Shown here piece by piece: positions 17,217-27,286 of a DNA stretch of 64,000 nucleotides (positions are counted from its first letter, which is position 1; each line of letters begins with the position of its first letter). The stretch is from Fulvivirga sp. M361 (GTDB lineage Bacteria; Bacteroidota; Bacteroidia; Cytophagales; Cyclobacteriaceae). Where the stretch lies: contig NZ_VKDC01000023.1 in assembly GCF_007097395.1 (NCBI RefSeq), positions 1 through 64,000 on the forward strand, in the 5' to 3' direction. The translations under genes were made by a program, and so were the position numbers. The notes under the pieces are model-generated. The model made no database searches. It was not told where the DNA came from and worked only from the letters and a program-made list of their open reading frames with translations.

Positions 17217-19682
17217 ATGCTCACCAATTATTTCAAGACTGCTTTGAGAAGCATTCTTAAAACCAGGATATTTTCATTGATTAACATTTCAGGACTGGCG
17301 ATAGGTACGGCTGCTTTTCTCCTGATTACGCTCTATGTTCAGTTCGAACTGAGCTATGATAAGATGCACCGTAACTCCGAAAATATCTATCGCGTGCAGC
17401 TGGACCAGTACTTGAATAATGAACTGGCAATCTCGAGTGCCGAGTGTTATCCCGGAGTAGGGCCGGCTTTACTCGAAGAGCTTCCGGAAGTGACCAGTTA
17501 TTCCCGCCTTTATAACATGGGATACAAAAATAATGTGGTGATCACTTATGAAGGCGCACCAAACGGACCTATTCAATATAAGCATCGTAAGTTTTTGTAT
17601 GCAGATTCATCATTCCTACCCCTATTTGGTCATTCTTTGAAATATGGTTCAGTGGAAAAGGCATTATCAGACCCTTTTACAGCTGTTATATCCGAAGAAT
17701 ATGCTAAAATGTATTTCGGGGAAGAGAATCCCATCGGCAAAATGTTACGTCTCCGTGATGATGATTATAATGATGAGTTATGCACCATCACTGGTGTTTT
17801 TCAAAAATTACCCCAAAATACACACTTGAAATTTGATATTCTCTTTTCTTACAAGACTTTGATCGCTCGTGGTGACTGGGCTCCGGCACGTTATGATGCT
17901 AGTTGGCAAAGGGAGGATATGTATGTCTATGTAGAATTACGTCCCGGGACGGATGCGGATAAGGTGGAAAGCAAACTGCCGGCACTGGTAGATAAGTACT
18001 CTCCAGGGTTGGCAGATCAAAACAGAGAAGATATTCTCAGGCTACAGCCACTTGAAAGTATCCACTTACACTCCCGGCTTGCCGAAGAGGCTGAACCCAA
18101 TGCGAAAGCTGATAACGTTTATATCCTAGGTGTTATAGCTGTATTTATACTGATCATTGCCTGGATCAATTACATCAATCTTTCTACGGCAAAGGCTATG
18201 GAAAGAGCCAATGAGGTAGGTGTGCGCAAAGCTATGGGTGCATTGCGAAACCAACTCATGTGGCAGTTCCTTATGGAGTCTGCGATAATAAATTTGATTG
18301 CTTTACTATTATCTTTGATAATTATTGTTCTTGTCCTCCCTATGTTCAACGGACTTTCAGGCATGGGCTTAACCATGTTGGACCTTTTAGCTCCCTGGTT
18401 TCTCTTGACATCAGTCTCTCTCTGGTTTATGGGTACTTTGCTCTCCGGATTATACCCGGCATTCATTCTTTCTTCATTCAAACCGGTAAGCGTTTTGAAA
18501 AACAAACTGAAGAAATCCAGCGGAGGTGCGATTTTAAGAAAATCATTGGTAGTGTTCCAATTCACCGCATCGGTAGCACTTATAGCAGGTACCATTATCG
18601 TGTACAATCAACTGAACTTCATGATGAACAAAAGCATAGGCATGGATATAGACAGAGTGTTGGTAGTAGAGCGTCCGGGAGTAGTGTCAAGGGATCGTGA
18701 CGTTATTCAAAGTAATATTGATGTTTTTAGAAACAGTACTTTGGAAAATCCGGAAATAAAGGCATTGGCTACTTCCCTGACCATACCAGGGAAGAAAAGA
18801 GAATACAAAATGGGGGTTAAAAAGTATGGAGATAGTGACGAAAATGAAATTGTTGTTCGGATCAATAGCATGGATTATGATTTTGTAGACGTATTTGACA
18901 TGGAAGTACTGGCAGGTAGAACGTTTTCAAAAGATTATCCAAATGATCCTGACACAGCCATGGTCATTACGGCCTCTGTGGCTCATTTACTAGGGTATGA
19001 GAATTTGGAGGATGCGGTAGGACAGACTTTATATAGCAATCAGTTCCAGTGGTCAGGTATAATTATTGGTGTGGTTAATGACTACCATCAGGAAGCCCTT
19101 CAGAAAGCGTTAGATCCCGTATTGTTTTATTGCACACCTTACAACGGTGAATTTTATTCTATGAAAATATCCGGCGCGCATACCGATGATGTGATCAAAC
19201 ATGTCAATGAAAGTTGGAATAAGGCATTTCCCGGGAATCCATTCGAGTATTTCTTCCTGGATGATTATTTTAACCAGCAGTATATGAGTGAAAAGAAGTT
19301 TGGGGGCTTGTTTACCACTTTTGCCGTTATTGCGGTTTTTGTGGGTTGCCTGGGGCTGTTGGGCTTGTCTTCTTTTACGGCACGACAAAAAACCAAAGAG
19401 ATTGGTGTAAGAAAAGTTTTAGGTTCTTCTGTTGCGGCTATCGTTTATCTTTTATCTCTGGATTTTGTTAAGCTTATTTTGCTGTCTACCGCTATTGCCG
19501 TACCCATCACTTATTACTTGATGGACCAATGGCTGGATACGTTTGCTTATCAAACTACCATGCCGATTATGGCTTATATTCTTGCCGGGAGTGCTGTTTT
19601 ATTCGTTGCCTTTGTTACCGTTAGTTTTCAGACTGTAAAAGCTGCTCGTGCAAATCCTGTAGATTCGTTACGCTATGAGTAG
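17217..19682 (+). CDS. ABC transporter permease, MacB/FtsX type
   Basis: An 821-residue permease with two MacB periplasmic plus FtsX core units, a common Bacteroidota form. The ATG at 17217 (MLTNYFKTALRSILKTRIFS) is the classic start of this family; an in-frame TTG at 17166 is not needed. The first helix (FSLINISGLAIGTAAFLLI) is followed by a large periplasmic domain, then FtsX motifs ANEVGVRKAMGALRNQLMWQ near residue 330 and TKEIGVRKVLGSSVAAIV near 740. Such proteins act as mechanotransducers or exporters of lipids, peptides or drugs with a separate ATPase; no ATPase gene is adjacent. Stand-alone paralogues are numerous in this phylum and substrates are mostly unknown. Confidence 0.88.
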   Translation: MLTNYFKTALRSILKTRIFSLINISGLAIGTAAFLLITLYVQFELSYDKMHRNSENIYRVQLDQYLNNELAISSAECYPGVGPALLEELPEVTSYSRLYNMGYKNNVVITYEGAPNGPIQYKHRKFLYADSSFLPLFGHSLKYGSVEKALSDPFTAVISEEYAKMYFGEENPIGKMLRLRDDDYNDELCTITGVFQKLPQNTHLKFDILFSYKTLIARGDWAPARYDASWQREDMYVYVELRPGTDADKVESKLPALVDKYSPGLADQNREDILRLQPLESIHLHSRLAEEAEPNAKADNVYILGVIAVFILIIAWINYINLSTAKAMERANEVGVRKAMGALRNQLMWQFLMESAIINLIALLLSLIIIVLVLPMFNGLSGMGLTMLDLLAPWFLLTSVSLWFMGTLLSGLYPAFILSSFKPVSVLKNKLKKSSGGAILRKSLVVFQFTASVALIAGTIIVYNQLNFMMNKSIGMDIDRVLVVERPGVVSRDRDVIQSNIDVFRNSTLENPEIKALATSLTIPGKKREYKMGVKKYGDSDENEIVVRINSMDYDFVDVFDMEVLAGRTFSKDYPNDPDTAMVITASVAHLLGYENLEDAVGQTLYSNQFQWSGIIIGVVNDYHQEALQKALDPVLFYCTPYNGEFYSMKISGAHTDDVIKHVNESWNKAFPGNPFEYFFLDDYFNQQYMSEKKFGGLFTTFAVIAVFVGCLGLLGLSSFTARQKTKEIGVRKVLGSSVAAIVYLLSLDFVKLILLSTAIAVPITYYLMDQWLDTFAYQTTMPIMAYILAGSAVLFVAFVTVSFQTVKAARANPVDSLRYE

Positions 19683-19768
19683 CTAGTGTCGTCAATGATT
19701 AAATGATGTGTCCGATGTAGATCAGATCATGCATGGTGTTTGTAAGTGCCAGCATTATTCGATGGGTT

Positions 19769-19816
19769 AGCAGTAAGCAATAATATGTTGTGAATTTTTG
19801 CCGATTGCTTGTTGCT
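19769..19816. repeat. Imperfect inverted repeat in the 219-bp gap after the ABC permease
   Basis: AGCAGTAAGCAAT (19769-19781) and ATTGCTTGTTGCT (19804-19816) can pair at 11 of 13 positions around a 22-base loop. There is no T-tract. The remaining intergenic sequence (19683-19901) shows no gene. It could be a remnant of a dispersed intergenic repeat or a weak mRNA-end hairpin; the sequence does not decide. Confidence 0.35.
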
Positions 19817-19901
19817 GACTTCCGATCTTATTATTGGTTAACCGTTATGTTCATTGCAAATGATGATTGAAAAATAAAGGCAATGCAGCAGTGACTTGAT
19901 A

Positions 19902-22418
19902 CTAGTTTCCTATAAGAATAAAAGGGGCCCAGTAAAAAGGGTGTGCATATTCCGGGTTTTTGATCATATCCATCTTAGCCTGTTTGAGGGCCTTTCCAAA
20001 ATGCCGGGAATCAATGTGATCATAAAAGTCTACCATAAGTTCAGCGGTTGAGTCATCCGAAACAGTCCATAAAGATACTACAAGGTTGTGTGCGCCTGCA
20101 TAGATCAGAGCACGGCTCAAGCCTATAATACCTTCACCTTTAGAAATTTTACCCAAACCTGTTTCGCATGCAGACAGCGTGACCAGAGAGGCATTAAGTT
20201 GAAGGTTATAGATTTCGGCGGAATATAATTTCCCATCATCCTCACCGCCTGTACTTAAAAAAATCCTTGACTCTTCCGGACTGGATTCATCTACCACCCC
20301 GTGTGTAGCCATGTGCAGGAAATTATACTGATCAAGTGTGGTGCTTTTCACGTTTTTCTCGCTGGCTTCCGGGCCTACCAAAACATCTGGCTTGAAATCC
20401 TTTTTCTCGAGTACTTGTACTAACTCTTTGATTTCACGATCCGTGCCGGGGAGGTCCGGGAGTTCCTCGAAATTGACCGGCGCACACAATAGGGCACTGT
20501 TACCTTTAGGAGTAAAAGAAGTTGTACCGTTCTGATAGTATAACGCCAGTGCATATTGATAACTGATCGAATATCGGTTGATCAGGAAAGGGTAAGAGGA
20601 ATAATCAACATTTTTAGGAGGTGTACTCAATAATGCTTCAAAAGGTACCACACCTAATTGACCGGAAGGCACTATTACGACATTTTGAGTGCCTTTTGGG
20701 AGTTTTTTAGGTATTAACGTTTTATAGAGCTGTGTGGCCGTAAGTTCATAGACACTTTCTTCCTTGAAATAAATGCTGTTACGCAGTCCATTGATGTATC
20801 TTTTGAAGTTTTCGTCTTGTGCCACATTAAACACTTCAAAATCATTTTTGCTTATCATAAAAGTGTAAATGCGTTTTGTTTCTTCGGCCAGGTAATAGCT
20901 TAATATTAATGTGTTATCGTCAAGCGTAGTTTGTAATTCACTTACCGTGGGCATACTTACATTGTATTTCAGATTGTAATAGTCCGGGTAATTGGTTTCC
21001 AGACGTTTTACAAAGCTTTCATAAGTACGGTTCAGTTCGAAAAGTTTTTTTTGCACACTTTCCATATCTTCATTCTGTTCGGAAAGCTTTCGTTCATAAA
21101 AAGTGATGTCAGACTTTAACTGGCTTTCCTTTTCAATTTCGCTTGTTGGTATGTTGGCATACGACTTGGCTGAAGCATCTGAAATAGCCTCTAATAATAC
21201 AGCTGATTTGCTTTTTTCGGCAAAGTATAATGCCTGCTCAAAATACTGTCGCTTTTTAGCTGCTTCTTCTGTCATGGCTATGCATAACCCCACACCCATT
21301 TCATATACCAAGGCAGCGGACCGTCCTAATTCCAGTTTATCAGCTTCACTTGTCCTAAGCTGCCGGATATTATCGATCAGACTGTCACAAGTGTAAAGCG
21401 TTTGAAGACTCAGTTTTAAGTCCCCGAATTTCCTTGTTTTAACATAAAACTTATCCATCAAAGCCCTGGCCTTAAAGTAGAGTGTACTTAGCATATTATT
21501 GGCACTGAAAAAGTTCTTTGATGCCGGATTTTGATCAATATCAGGATCGTTGAAGCTGGGGGCGTTGGAGATCAACCCCTTTTGATAAAAGTCCAGGGAT
21601 TTCTTAAAATCACCTGCTGCATTGTGATAGTTACCTATTTTTGTGTAGATATAGGCAGTTTCAGGGTGCTTCTCTCCATAATGCTTAATATATGTTTGCA
21701 GTGCTTTTTCAAAATAAGCCAGTGCATCATTTTGCTGTCCCATGGTAAGACTCGTTTCAGCCAGATAGTTATATATGATCCCTTCATTAGGATGACCTTC
21801 TGCATAAAGAGACTTCCATATAGCCAGTGCTTCATTCAAATTATTGACAGCATCCCCAAAAAACTCGATCTCAGCATAGATCAACGCTGTATTCAACAAT
21901 GATTGAGCAACTTTCTGGTGCTGATCACCGTAAAGGCGACGATACACTTTAAGCGCCTTTTCATAATAATCAAGTGCTTCATCTGCATTAACAGAAGTGA
22001 TTATTAAGCCAAGATCATTGAGTGAAGCGGCTGTGCGTTCGTCGTTCTCTCCGAAGGTTTCGAGACGAATGGCTAGCGCCCTTTCCAGAAAAGCCCTTGC
22101 TTTTTCTTTATTTCCTGTACTATTATAGGCGAGCCCCAGGTTATTAAGGCTGGCCGCAGCTTCCTCGGTGTCAGGTGCAGCATTTTTTAATGCTTTGTCG
22201 AAATATTTTTCGGCCAGGTCATAACGCCCCTTGCGCAAGTAGACCCTGCCTATTAGATTGTTGCAAGCAGACAGCGATGAAGGTGGGAGTGATTCAGTGA
22301 GCTTAAAAGCTTTTTCAATTTTACCTGACTGTAGCAGAGCGCTTAATTCCGAGCAATCCTGGCCTGGCAACTGACCAATTGTTATAAGACATAAAGTGGC
22401 GATATAAAAGAACCTCAT
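19902..22418 (-). CDS. Exported TPR-CHAT (caspase-like) protein
   Basis: An 838-residue protein starting with a signal-peptide-like segment (MRFFYIATLCLITIGQLPGQ). Residues about 25-330 are tandem TPR units of the 42-residue kinesin-light-chain form (for example ALKVYRRLYGDQHQKVAQSL). A coiled-coil stretch follows (about 430-490). The C-terminal CHAT domain has both caspase-fold catalytic residues: HMATHGV with its His near residue 706 and LSACETGLG with its Cys near 751. TPR-CHAT proteins include separase-like proteases, among them effectors activated by Cas7-11 (gRAMP); exported ones in Bacteroidota are uncharacterised. Its start overlaps the stop of the upstream barrel gene by 4 bp, so the two form a coupled pair. 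Protease activity is predicted from the dyad, not shown. Confidence 0.85.
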   Translation of the reverse strand: MRFFYIATLCLITIGQLPGQDCSELSALLQSGKIEKAFKLTESLPPSSLSACNNLIGRVYLRKGRYDLAEKYFDKALKNAAPDTEEAAASLNNLGLAYNSTGNKEKARAFLERALAIRLETFGENDERTAASLNDLGLIITSVNADEALDYYEKALKVYRRLYGDQHQKVAQSLLNTALIYAEIEFFGDAVNNLNEALAIWKSLYAEGHPNEGIIYNYLAETSLTMGQQNDALAYFEKALQTYIKHYGEKHPETAYIYTKIGNYHNAAGDFKKSLDFYQKGLISNAPSFNDPDIDQNPASKNFFSANNMLSTLYFKARALMDKFYVKTRKFGDLKLSLQTLYTCDSLIDNIRQLRTSEADKLELGRSAALVYEMGVGLCIAMTEEAAKKRQYFEQALYFAEKSKSAVLLEAISDASAKSYANIPTSEIEKESQLKSDITFYERKLSEQNEDMESVQKKLFELNRTYESFVKRLETNYPDYYNLKYNVSMPTVSELQTTLDDNTLILSYYLAEETKRIYTFMISKNDFEVFNVAQDENFKRYINGLRNSIYFKEESVYELTATQLYKTLIPKKLPKGTQNVVIVPSGQLGVVPFEALLSTPPKNVDYSSYPFLINRYSISYQYALALYYQNGTTSFTPKGNSALLCAPVNFEELPDLPGTDREIKELVQVLEKKDFKPDVLVGPEASEKNVKSTTLDQYNFLHMATHGVVDESSPEESRIFLSTGGEDDGKLYSAEIYNLQLNASLVTLSACETGLGKISKGEGIIGLSRALIYAGAHNLVVSLWTVSDDSTAELMVDFYDHIDSRHFGKALKQAKMDMIKNPEYAHPFYWAPFILIGN

Positions 22419-23377
22419 TGGAACCGGACAGCGTAAGCAATTGAAATTACATCATCTCTTGTTAGCCCGTCAGGGTTAACGTCCCGGTCAGTTATCTTGA
22501 GTCCGTACATTAGTTTAACACTGTGCTGTGTATTAAAATGATAGGCTACATTCCCTATGGCTGTCAGCGCCATCCCGGTTGTTTTGTCTAATTTAATTCT
22601 TTCCCCCGCTGCATTGTCAATTTCATCTTTGGAAATTCTGAAAATAGGTAATACACCTAACCTAATATCCCATTTAGCGAAATGAAAAGCTCTTTCAGCA
22701 CGTACCATAAAGTCCGTTCCTCGTTTCAAGTTAGTGGCTATGTCGTATTCTCTGATATACTCAGGGAAAGGATAATTAGGCCAGTGTGTAGGATCAAAAG
22801 AGTTTTCATTTTCAGTCAAAGCAAATTGAAAACCAGTAGCAAACATCCATTTTTTGCTGATGTAGGAGGCCCCTAAAACGAGATCGTAACTGCCTAAACT
22901 TGTTTGATAATACATGGGTAATGAACGTTCATCTACTCCATTGGTAAATTCTACATTAGATCCATCCTTTATATCAGATTGATTTGTAGGAATCTTACCT
23001 CCGATAGTCGCATTGATATGGTAGTTTTCCGTACTGTACATATTTCGTGTAAGACTGAAAGAAACATCTCCAAGGTCGGATGTTTTTCCCAGGCTACCAT
23101 CTACCCACATGTAGGGTAACTTTAATTGTGCGGTCATTTTATCTGTAATGCCGAAATTAAAATCGAGTGTTGCGGCGTTAATGGTAGGCGTGAGCTTGGT
23201 GCTCCCTTGATAATAACTGACTTCGAGTTCTCTTAATTTGAAGTTGATGGCTTTGCTGTAGATTTGGCTGGGTCTCATGGCACCCATACTGCAAAAACCG
23301 GCATCACTACATCCCTGGCAAAAAACATAACTCGAACTCAGGCAGAGTAAAATGACCAGTAGTGTAAATCTTTTCAT
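22415..23377 (-). CDS. Outer-membrane barrel protein paired with the TPR-CHAT protein
   Basis: A 320-residue exported protein (signal MKRFTLLVILLCLSSSYVFC) with a cysteine-containing mature N-terminus (GCSDAGFCSMGAMRPSQ) and then alternating amphipathic strands to a terminal aromatic residue (YAVRFQ), as in outer-membrane barrels. Segments such as FNFGITDKMTAQLKLPYMWV and DVSFSLTRNMY resemble porin-like proteins of the MetA/phenol-degradation class often annotated simply as transporters. The stop overlaps the CHAT gene start by 4 bp. This coupling suggests that the exported caspase-like protein and the barrel work together in the envelope, for example as a sensor and its gate; that is inference. 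Confidence 0.75.
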   Translation of the reverse strand: MKRFTLLVILLCLSSSYVFCQGCSDAGFCSMGAMRPSQIYSKAINFKLRELEVSYYQGSTKLTPTINAATLDFNFGITDKMTAQLKLPYMWVDGSLGKTSDLGDVSFSLTRNMYSTENYHINATIGGKIPTNQSDIKDGSNVEFTNGVDERSLPMYYQTSLGSYDLVLGASYISKKWMFATGFQFALTENENSFDPTHWPNYPFPEYIREYDIATNLKRGTDFMVRAERAFHFAKWDIRLGVLPIFRISKDEIDNAAGERIKLDKTTGMALTAIGNVAYHFNTQHSVKLMYGLKITDRDVNPDGLTRDDVISIAYAVRFQ

Positions 23378-23563
23378 TGTGTTGGTTGACTAATAATTTT
23401 GGAAAAAAGTTCAATGACCGTTCATTCATCAACACTTAGGAACAGGGCAAAGACTTTAAACTCTATGGATACATCATTTAAACTTGCATGGTATATCGCG
23501 GGTAAAAGTAACCAGATAGTTAAAATATAATGCTTTATTTATTAAAAATCGGATGTTTTATGC

Positions 23564-25252
23564 CTAACTACTCAAATTACTTTTATTCGAAAAGTATTTA
23601 ACAGTAGCTGTTCTGACTTTCGGCGAGAGCAATAATGTGGATATAATTGTCGGAATTGACATAACGGCAAATGCCCCGTCTATTAAGCTTATGATCGACG
23701 CAAGTGACGATGTTGCCCCTATCACTATGGTAGCGATATAAAAGTAATTATAGTAATGTGCCTTTTCTTCTCCGATCATATACCCCAGGCACCTGCTACC
23801 ATACCAAGAATAGCTAAAAAGGGAGGTTACGGCAAAAAATAAAATACATACCAATAGAATGTAGCTGCCAAACCCGGGAAAAGAGCTTTCAAAGGCTTTA
23901 GCTGTTACAGTCACCCCCTGGCTCTGGTTTTCTTTGATGACAACATCAATAGTACCTTCGGTTATACTATGAGAAAGCTTTATGGGTAATGTACTTATAA
24001 GGTTTAGTGTACTGATAGAAATGCTGTCACCTGCATCAATACCAGCTACGTTAAGCAAAATACTATCTTTTTGCTGGACCAATGTTACAGGCACGGGAAC
24101 ACCTGAGATTTTACTGCTTAACTTTTGTCCTTCCTCCTGCTCCAGCGCCTGGATGGTGATACTGTGAATATTTTCGTTGATTTTATGATCTAACAGGATG
24201 AGGGGTTCTTTACCAATATCTATCTTTTTCTCCCATTGCCCGGTAGAGATGATGGTCAGGGCCGTTAACGTACATACAATAATGGTATCTATAAAAGGTC
24301 CTAGCATACCTACCAAACCTTCTCTGACAGGCTCGTCAGTTTTTGCCGCACCATGAGCTATAGGCGCGGTGCCAATACCGGCTTCATTTGAAAAAGCTGC
24401 TCTTCTTGAGCCTGCTATTATTATGGCACCCATGGAACCTCCCAGTACCGCATCTCCTGTAAAGGCGTCAGTGACAATCAGCCGTAACATTGTCGGCACT
24501 TCAGACAGGTTGAATATAAGGATGGTGATAACTATGAAAAAATAGAATACGACCATAATGGGTACGGTCTGGCTGGCTACAGCTGCAATTCTTTTCAAGC
24601 CTCCAAAGATCACTGCGGTTACTAATACCGTCAATGCCAGGCCAGTGTATAAGTCGGACATACGTGCAGTAGACCCTAAGAATTGAAAATAACCGCTTTC
24701 AATATGATTTGGTATGATTAGCACGTCCCGTATCACCTGGGTCAACTGGTTGGCTTGAAATATAGGTAAACAACCTATTGTACCGGCAATGCAAAAAAGG
24801 TAGGCTAATGGTTTCCAGTTCTTGTTCAATCCCTTATGAATGACATACATCGGTCCTCCATAGACCTTGTTATTATCGCTGGTGTGCCGGTACATAACAG
24901 CCAGCGTACAGGTAAAATATTTAGTAGCAATGCCTACAAGAGCACTTACCCACATCCAAAAAATAGCGCCAGGGCCTCCGGTAACCATGGCTACTGCCAC
25001 ACCACTGATGTTACCCATTCCAACCGTAGAGGCTAATTGTGTGGACAGGGCTTGATAATGATTGATCTGCCCTTTTTCATTGGGGTTATCATGCTTTCCT
25101 CTGAGTACATTAATAGCATGGAAAAAATATTGATATGGGATAAATCTGGAATAAAAGACGAAAAAGAGACCGCCGCCCATTAGAAGTATTAATAGTGGAA
25201 TACCCCATATCCAATTAGCAAAACCTACAATAAGACTTTCTATATAGTTCAA
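23564..25252 (-). CDS. Alanine/glycine:cation symporter (AGCS family) with an inserted soluble domain
   Basis: A 562-residue sodium:amino-acid symporter. AGCS hallmarks include GNISGVAVAMVTGGPGAIFW, GGPMYVI and SNEAGIGTAPIAHGAA. The family is usually 440-490 residues long. The extra length lies in one place: between TGQW (337-340) and the VTVTAKAFESSF segment (from 447) there are about 105 residues of soluble, beta-rich sequence where typical members have about ten. By family topology this loop faces outside the cytoplasm. It shows VPVPVTLVQQKDSILLNVAG-type strands but no recognised domain. It may bind substrate or a partner. The gene is transcribed leftward, 186 bp before the CHAT-barrel pair, and is probably separate from it. 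Confidence 0.9.
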   Translation of the reverse strand: MNYIESLIVGFANWIWGIPLLILLMGGGLFFVFYSRFIPYQYFFHAINVLRGKHDNPNEKGQINHYQALSTQLASTVGMGNISGVAVAMVTGGPGAIFWMWVSALVGIATKYFTCTLAVMYRHTSDNNKVYGGPMYVIHKGLNKNWKPLAYLFCIAGTIGCLPIFQANQLTQVIRDVLIIPNHIESGYFQFLGSTARMSDLYTGLALTVLVTAVIFGGLKRIAAVASQTVPIMVVFYFFIVITILIFNLSEVPTMLRLIVTDAFTGDAVLGGSMGAIIIAGSRRAAFSNEAGIGTAPIAHGAAKTDEPVREGLVGMLGPFIDTIIVCTLTALTIISTGQWEKKIDIGKEPLILLDHKINENIHSITIQALEQEEGQKLSSKISGVPVPVTLVQQKDSILLNVAGIDAGDSISISTLNLISTLPIKLSHSITEGTIDVVIKENQSQGVTVTAKAFESSFPGFGSYILLVCILFFAVTSLFSYSWYGSRCLGYMIGEEKAHYYNYFYIATIVIGATSSLASIISLIDGAFAVMSIPTIISTLLLSPKVRTATVKYFSNKSNLSS

Positions 25253-25309
25253 AGTTTTTTTAATTTATCAAACCTTGCGAAGATATAAAGAATTAGAACT
25301 CAGAAAAAA

Positions 25310-27280
25310 ATGAGTGATAGCTATTGGATGGATGGTCGTTTCCTTTACTTTTTCCTTTTGTTAGTTGTATTAGTAATGGTCGGCCCATATGTATGGTGTC
25401 AGACGCCTACGGAAATTGAGCGACTTGAGAAGGAGGTAAGTAAGACTTATGGCATAAATAAACTGGAAGGACTTACGCGCCTTGCCGCATACCATTTGGA
25501 TTTAGATGATAAGAAGGCAGCAAAATATGCACGACAAGCCGTCAGTTTGTCAGAGACTGTTTTTTCGGAGGAAAATGTGCTTGTGCCTGAAAATGAAAGA
25601 CCACTGAAGACCAACGCCTTGTTTTACCTTGGTAAAGCCTTATATAATCAGGAAAAGTATAGCCAGGCTAGAAGTAGTGCAAAGGCGGCCTATGAGGATG
25701 CGCAACTGCTCGAAAATGTTGAGTTGATGGATCAGTCACTTACACTCTTAGATAAAATCGACGCTATCGAACCTCCCAAAAGTGGTTTTATTCAGCGAAC
25801 GTTAAAACCACTGAATATTGGATCGAAAATCAATGCGGCATCCTCTGATCTCAGGATATCAACCATATTAAAAATGGGTAGGATGTATGAGAAAAAGGGA
25901 AATTATTCAAAGGCGGTAGAGCAGTACACAAAAGCAATTAATTTTTTACGGAACAAAGGGGATGCAACTGAAATTGCCCGGCTACAAACAAAAATAGCTG
26001 AACTTAATAAAGCTGATGGAAAATATAGCGAGGCACTGGCATTTTACCAGATCTCAACTGAAAACTATGAAAAACTCGGTGATACGCTTTCTGCCAGGGA
26101 GTCCAAACAGGGATTGGAAGAGATTTTTGAGGAAATACAAACGCTTCAGCCGCAAGCGACAGAACAGTCAACAAGTATGACTACTGTACAAGAAATGCCA
26201 TCGGTCAAAGACCAACCGGAAGTAGAAAGAAATGATATCATAGAGACGGCAGACCGTTACAGAACGCTTGCGATGGAATTTGAGCAAAAGGAAGATTATG
26301 ATCAGTCATTGAAATACTATAAGCTTTATGCGGACCTGAATACACGTTTGGTAGAAGAGGAGAGGCGTCAGGCTATGGACTCCATTGAATTACAAAACAA
26401 AGCACAACAAATCAGGTTGTTGGTCCAGGAGAACGATCTTGGTGAAATGGAACTGTATCAGAAAAATGCTGAACTGGATCGTCAAGAGTCTTTTAAGCAA
26501 AGCCTGTTGCTGGGCTTAATAGTGTTATCGATTCTGGCAGCCATGTTTTACTGGCTTTTTTTGTCTAAACGTCGTGCTCATAAACGACTGAAGATGACTT
26601 ATCTAAATCTGGAAACCACTAAAACCCAATTAGCATCTGCAGAGAAGAAGATAAAAAAATTACTTGGGCAACAGGTATCTGATGAAATTGCCAACGCTTT
26701 ACTATCAGAAGACCAGGAGGTAAAAAATATTAGCAAATTCGTATGTGTCATGTTTCTTGATATTCGTGACTTTACACCGTTTGCCGAAAAGAAAAAACCA
26801 GAAGAGATCATCGCTTATCAAAATGATGTATTTGGCTTTATGATCGAAATAGTTTCAAAGTATCATGGTGTGATCAACCAATTTATGGGAGATGGTTTTA
26901 TGGCTACTTTCGGGGCTCCGGTTTCTCATGGGAATGACATTCAAAATGCTTTTTCAGCCGCAGCCGAGATTTTAAAGGAGGTAAACGAGCGCAGCAACTC
27001 AGGCAGGATAGCCAAAACAAAGGTAGGAATAGGTCTGCATGCCGGCCAGGTAGTAGCGGGTAATGTGGGTACGGAAATAAGGAAACAGTATTCTATTACC
27101 GGTAATACGGTGATTACAGCTGCCAGGATAGAGCAACTCAATAAAACATACAAGTCACAGTTATTAATTTCTGAAACTGTGGCAAAAGGTATAGAAAATA
27201 GCAATTTGCAATATGAAGAATGCATAGAAACCACTGTGAAAGGTCGGGAGAAGCCGATTAAAATATATAAAGTAGCCTGA
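25310..27280 (+). CDS. TPR-linked transmembrane class III adenylate/guanylate cyclase
   Basis: A 656-residue receptor-like cyclase. A signal or anchor helix (about 10-30) leads to a periplasmic TPR region (about 60-390: KMGRMYEKKGNYSKAVEQYTKAI), a transmembrane helix (about 399-418, LLLGLIVLSILAAMFYWLFL), a short coiled coil and a cytoplasmic class III cyclase domain (about 470-655). The two metal-binding Asp residues are present in FLDIRDFT (near 482) and FMGDGFMATFG, and the nucleotide-binding part in GIGLHAGQVVAGNVG and YSITGNTVITAARIEQL. It should make cAMP, or possibly cGMP, in response to an envelope signal. A degenerate cNMP-binding domain occurs in the 7974-11138 fusion, but no direct link is shown. 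The gene is divergent from the symporter gene. Confidence 0.88.
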   Translation: MSDSYWMDGRFLYFFLLLVVLVMVGPYVWCQTPTEIERLEKEVSKTYGINKLEGLTRLAAYHLDLDDKKAAKYARQAVSLSETVFSEENVLVPENERPLKTNALFYLGKALYNQEKYSQARSSAKAAYEDAQLLENVELMDQSLTLLDKIDAIEPPKSGFIQRTLKPLNIGSKINAASSDLRISTILKMGRMYEKKGNYSKAVEQYTKAINFLRNKGDATEIARLQTKIAELNKADGKYSEALAFYQISTENYEKLGDTLSARESKQGLEEIFEEIQTLQPQATEQSTSMTTVQEMPSVKDQPEVERNDIIETADRYRTLAMEFEQKEDYDQSLKYYKLYADLNTRLVEEERRQAMDSIELQNKAQQIRLLVQENDLGEMELYQKNAELDRQESFKQSLLLGLIVLSILAAMFYWLFLSKRRAHKRLKMTYLNLETTKTQLASAEKKIKKLLGQQVSDEIANALLSEDQEVKNISKFVCVMFLDIRDFTPFAEKKKPEEIIAYQNDVFGFMIEIVSKYHGVINQFMGDGFMATFGAPVSHGNDIQNAFSAAAEILKEVNERSNSGRIAKTKVGIGLHAGQVVAGNVGTEIRKQYSITGNTVITAARIEQLNKTYKSQLLISETVAKGIENSNLQYEECIETTVKGREKPIKIYKVA

Positions 27281-27286
27281 AACGTT

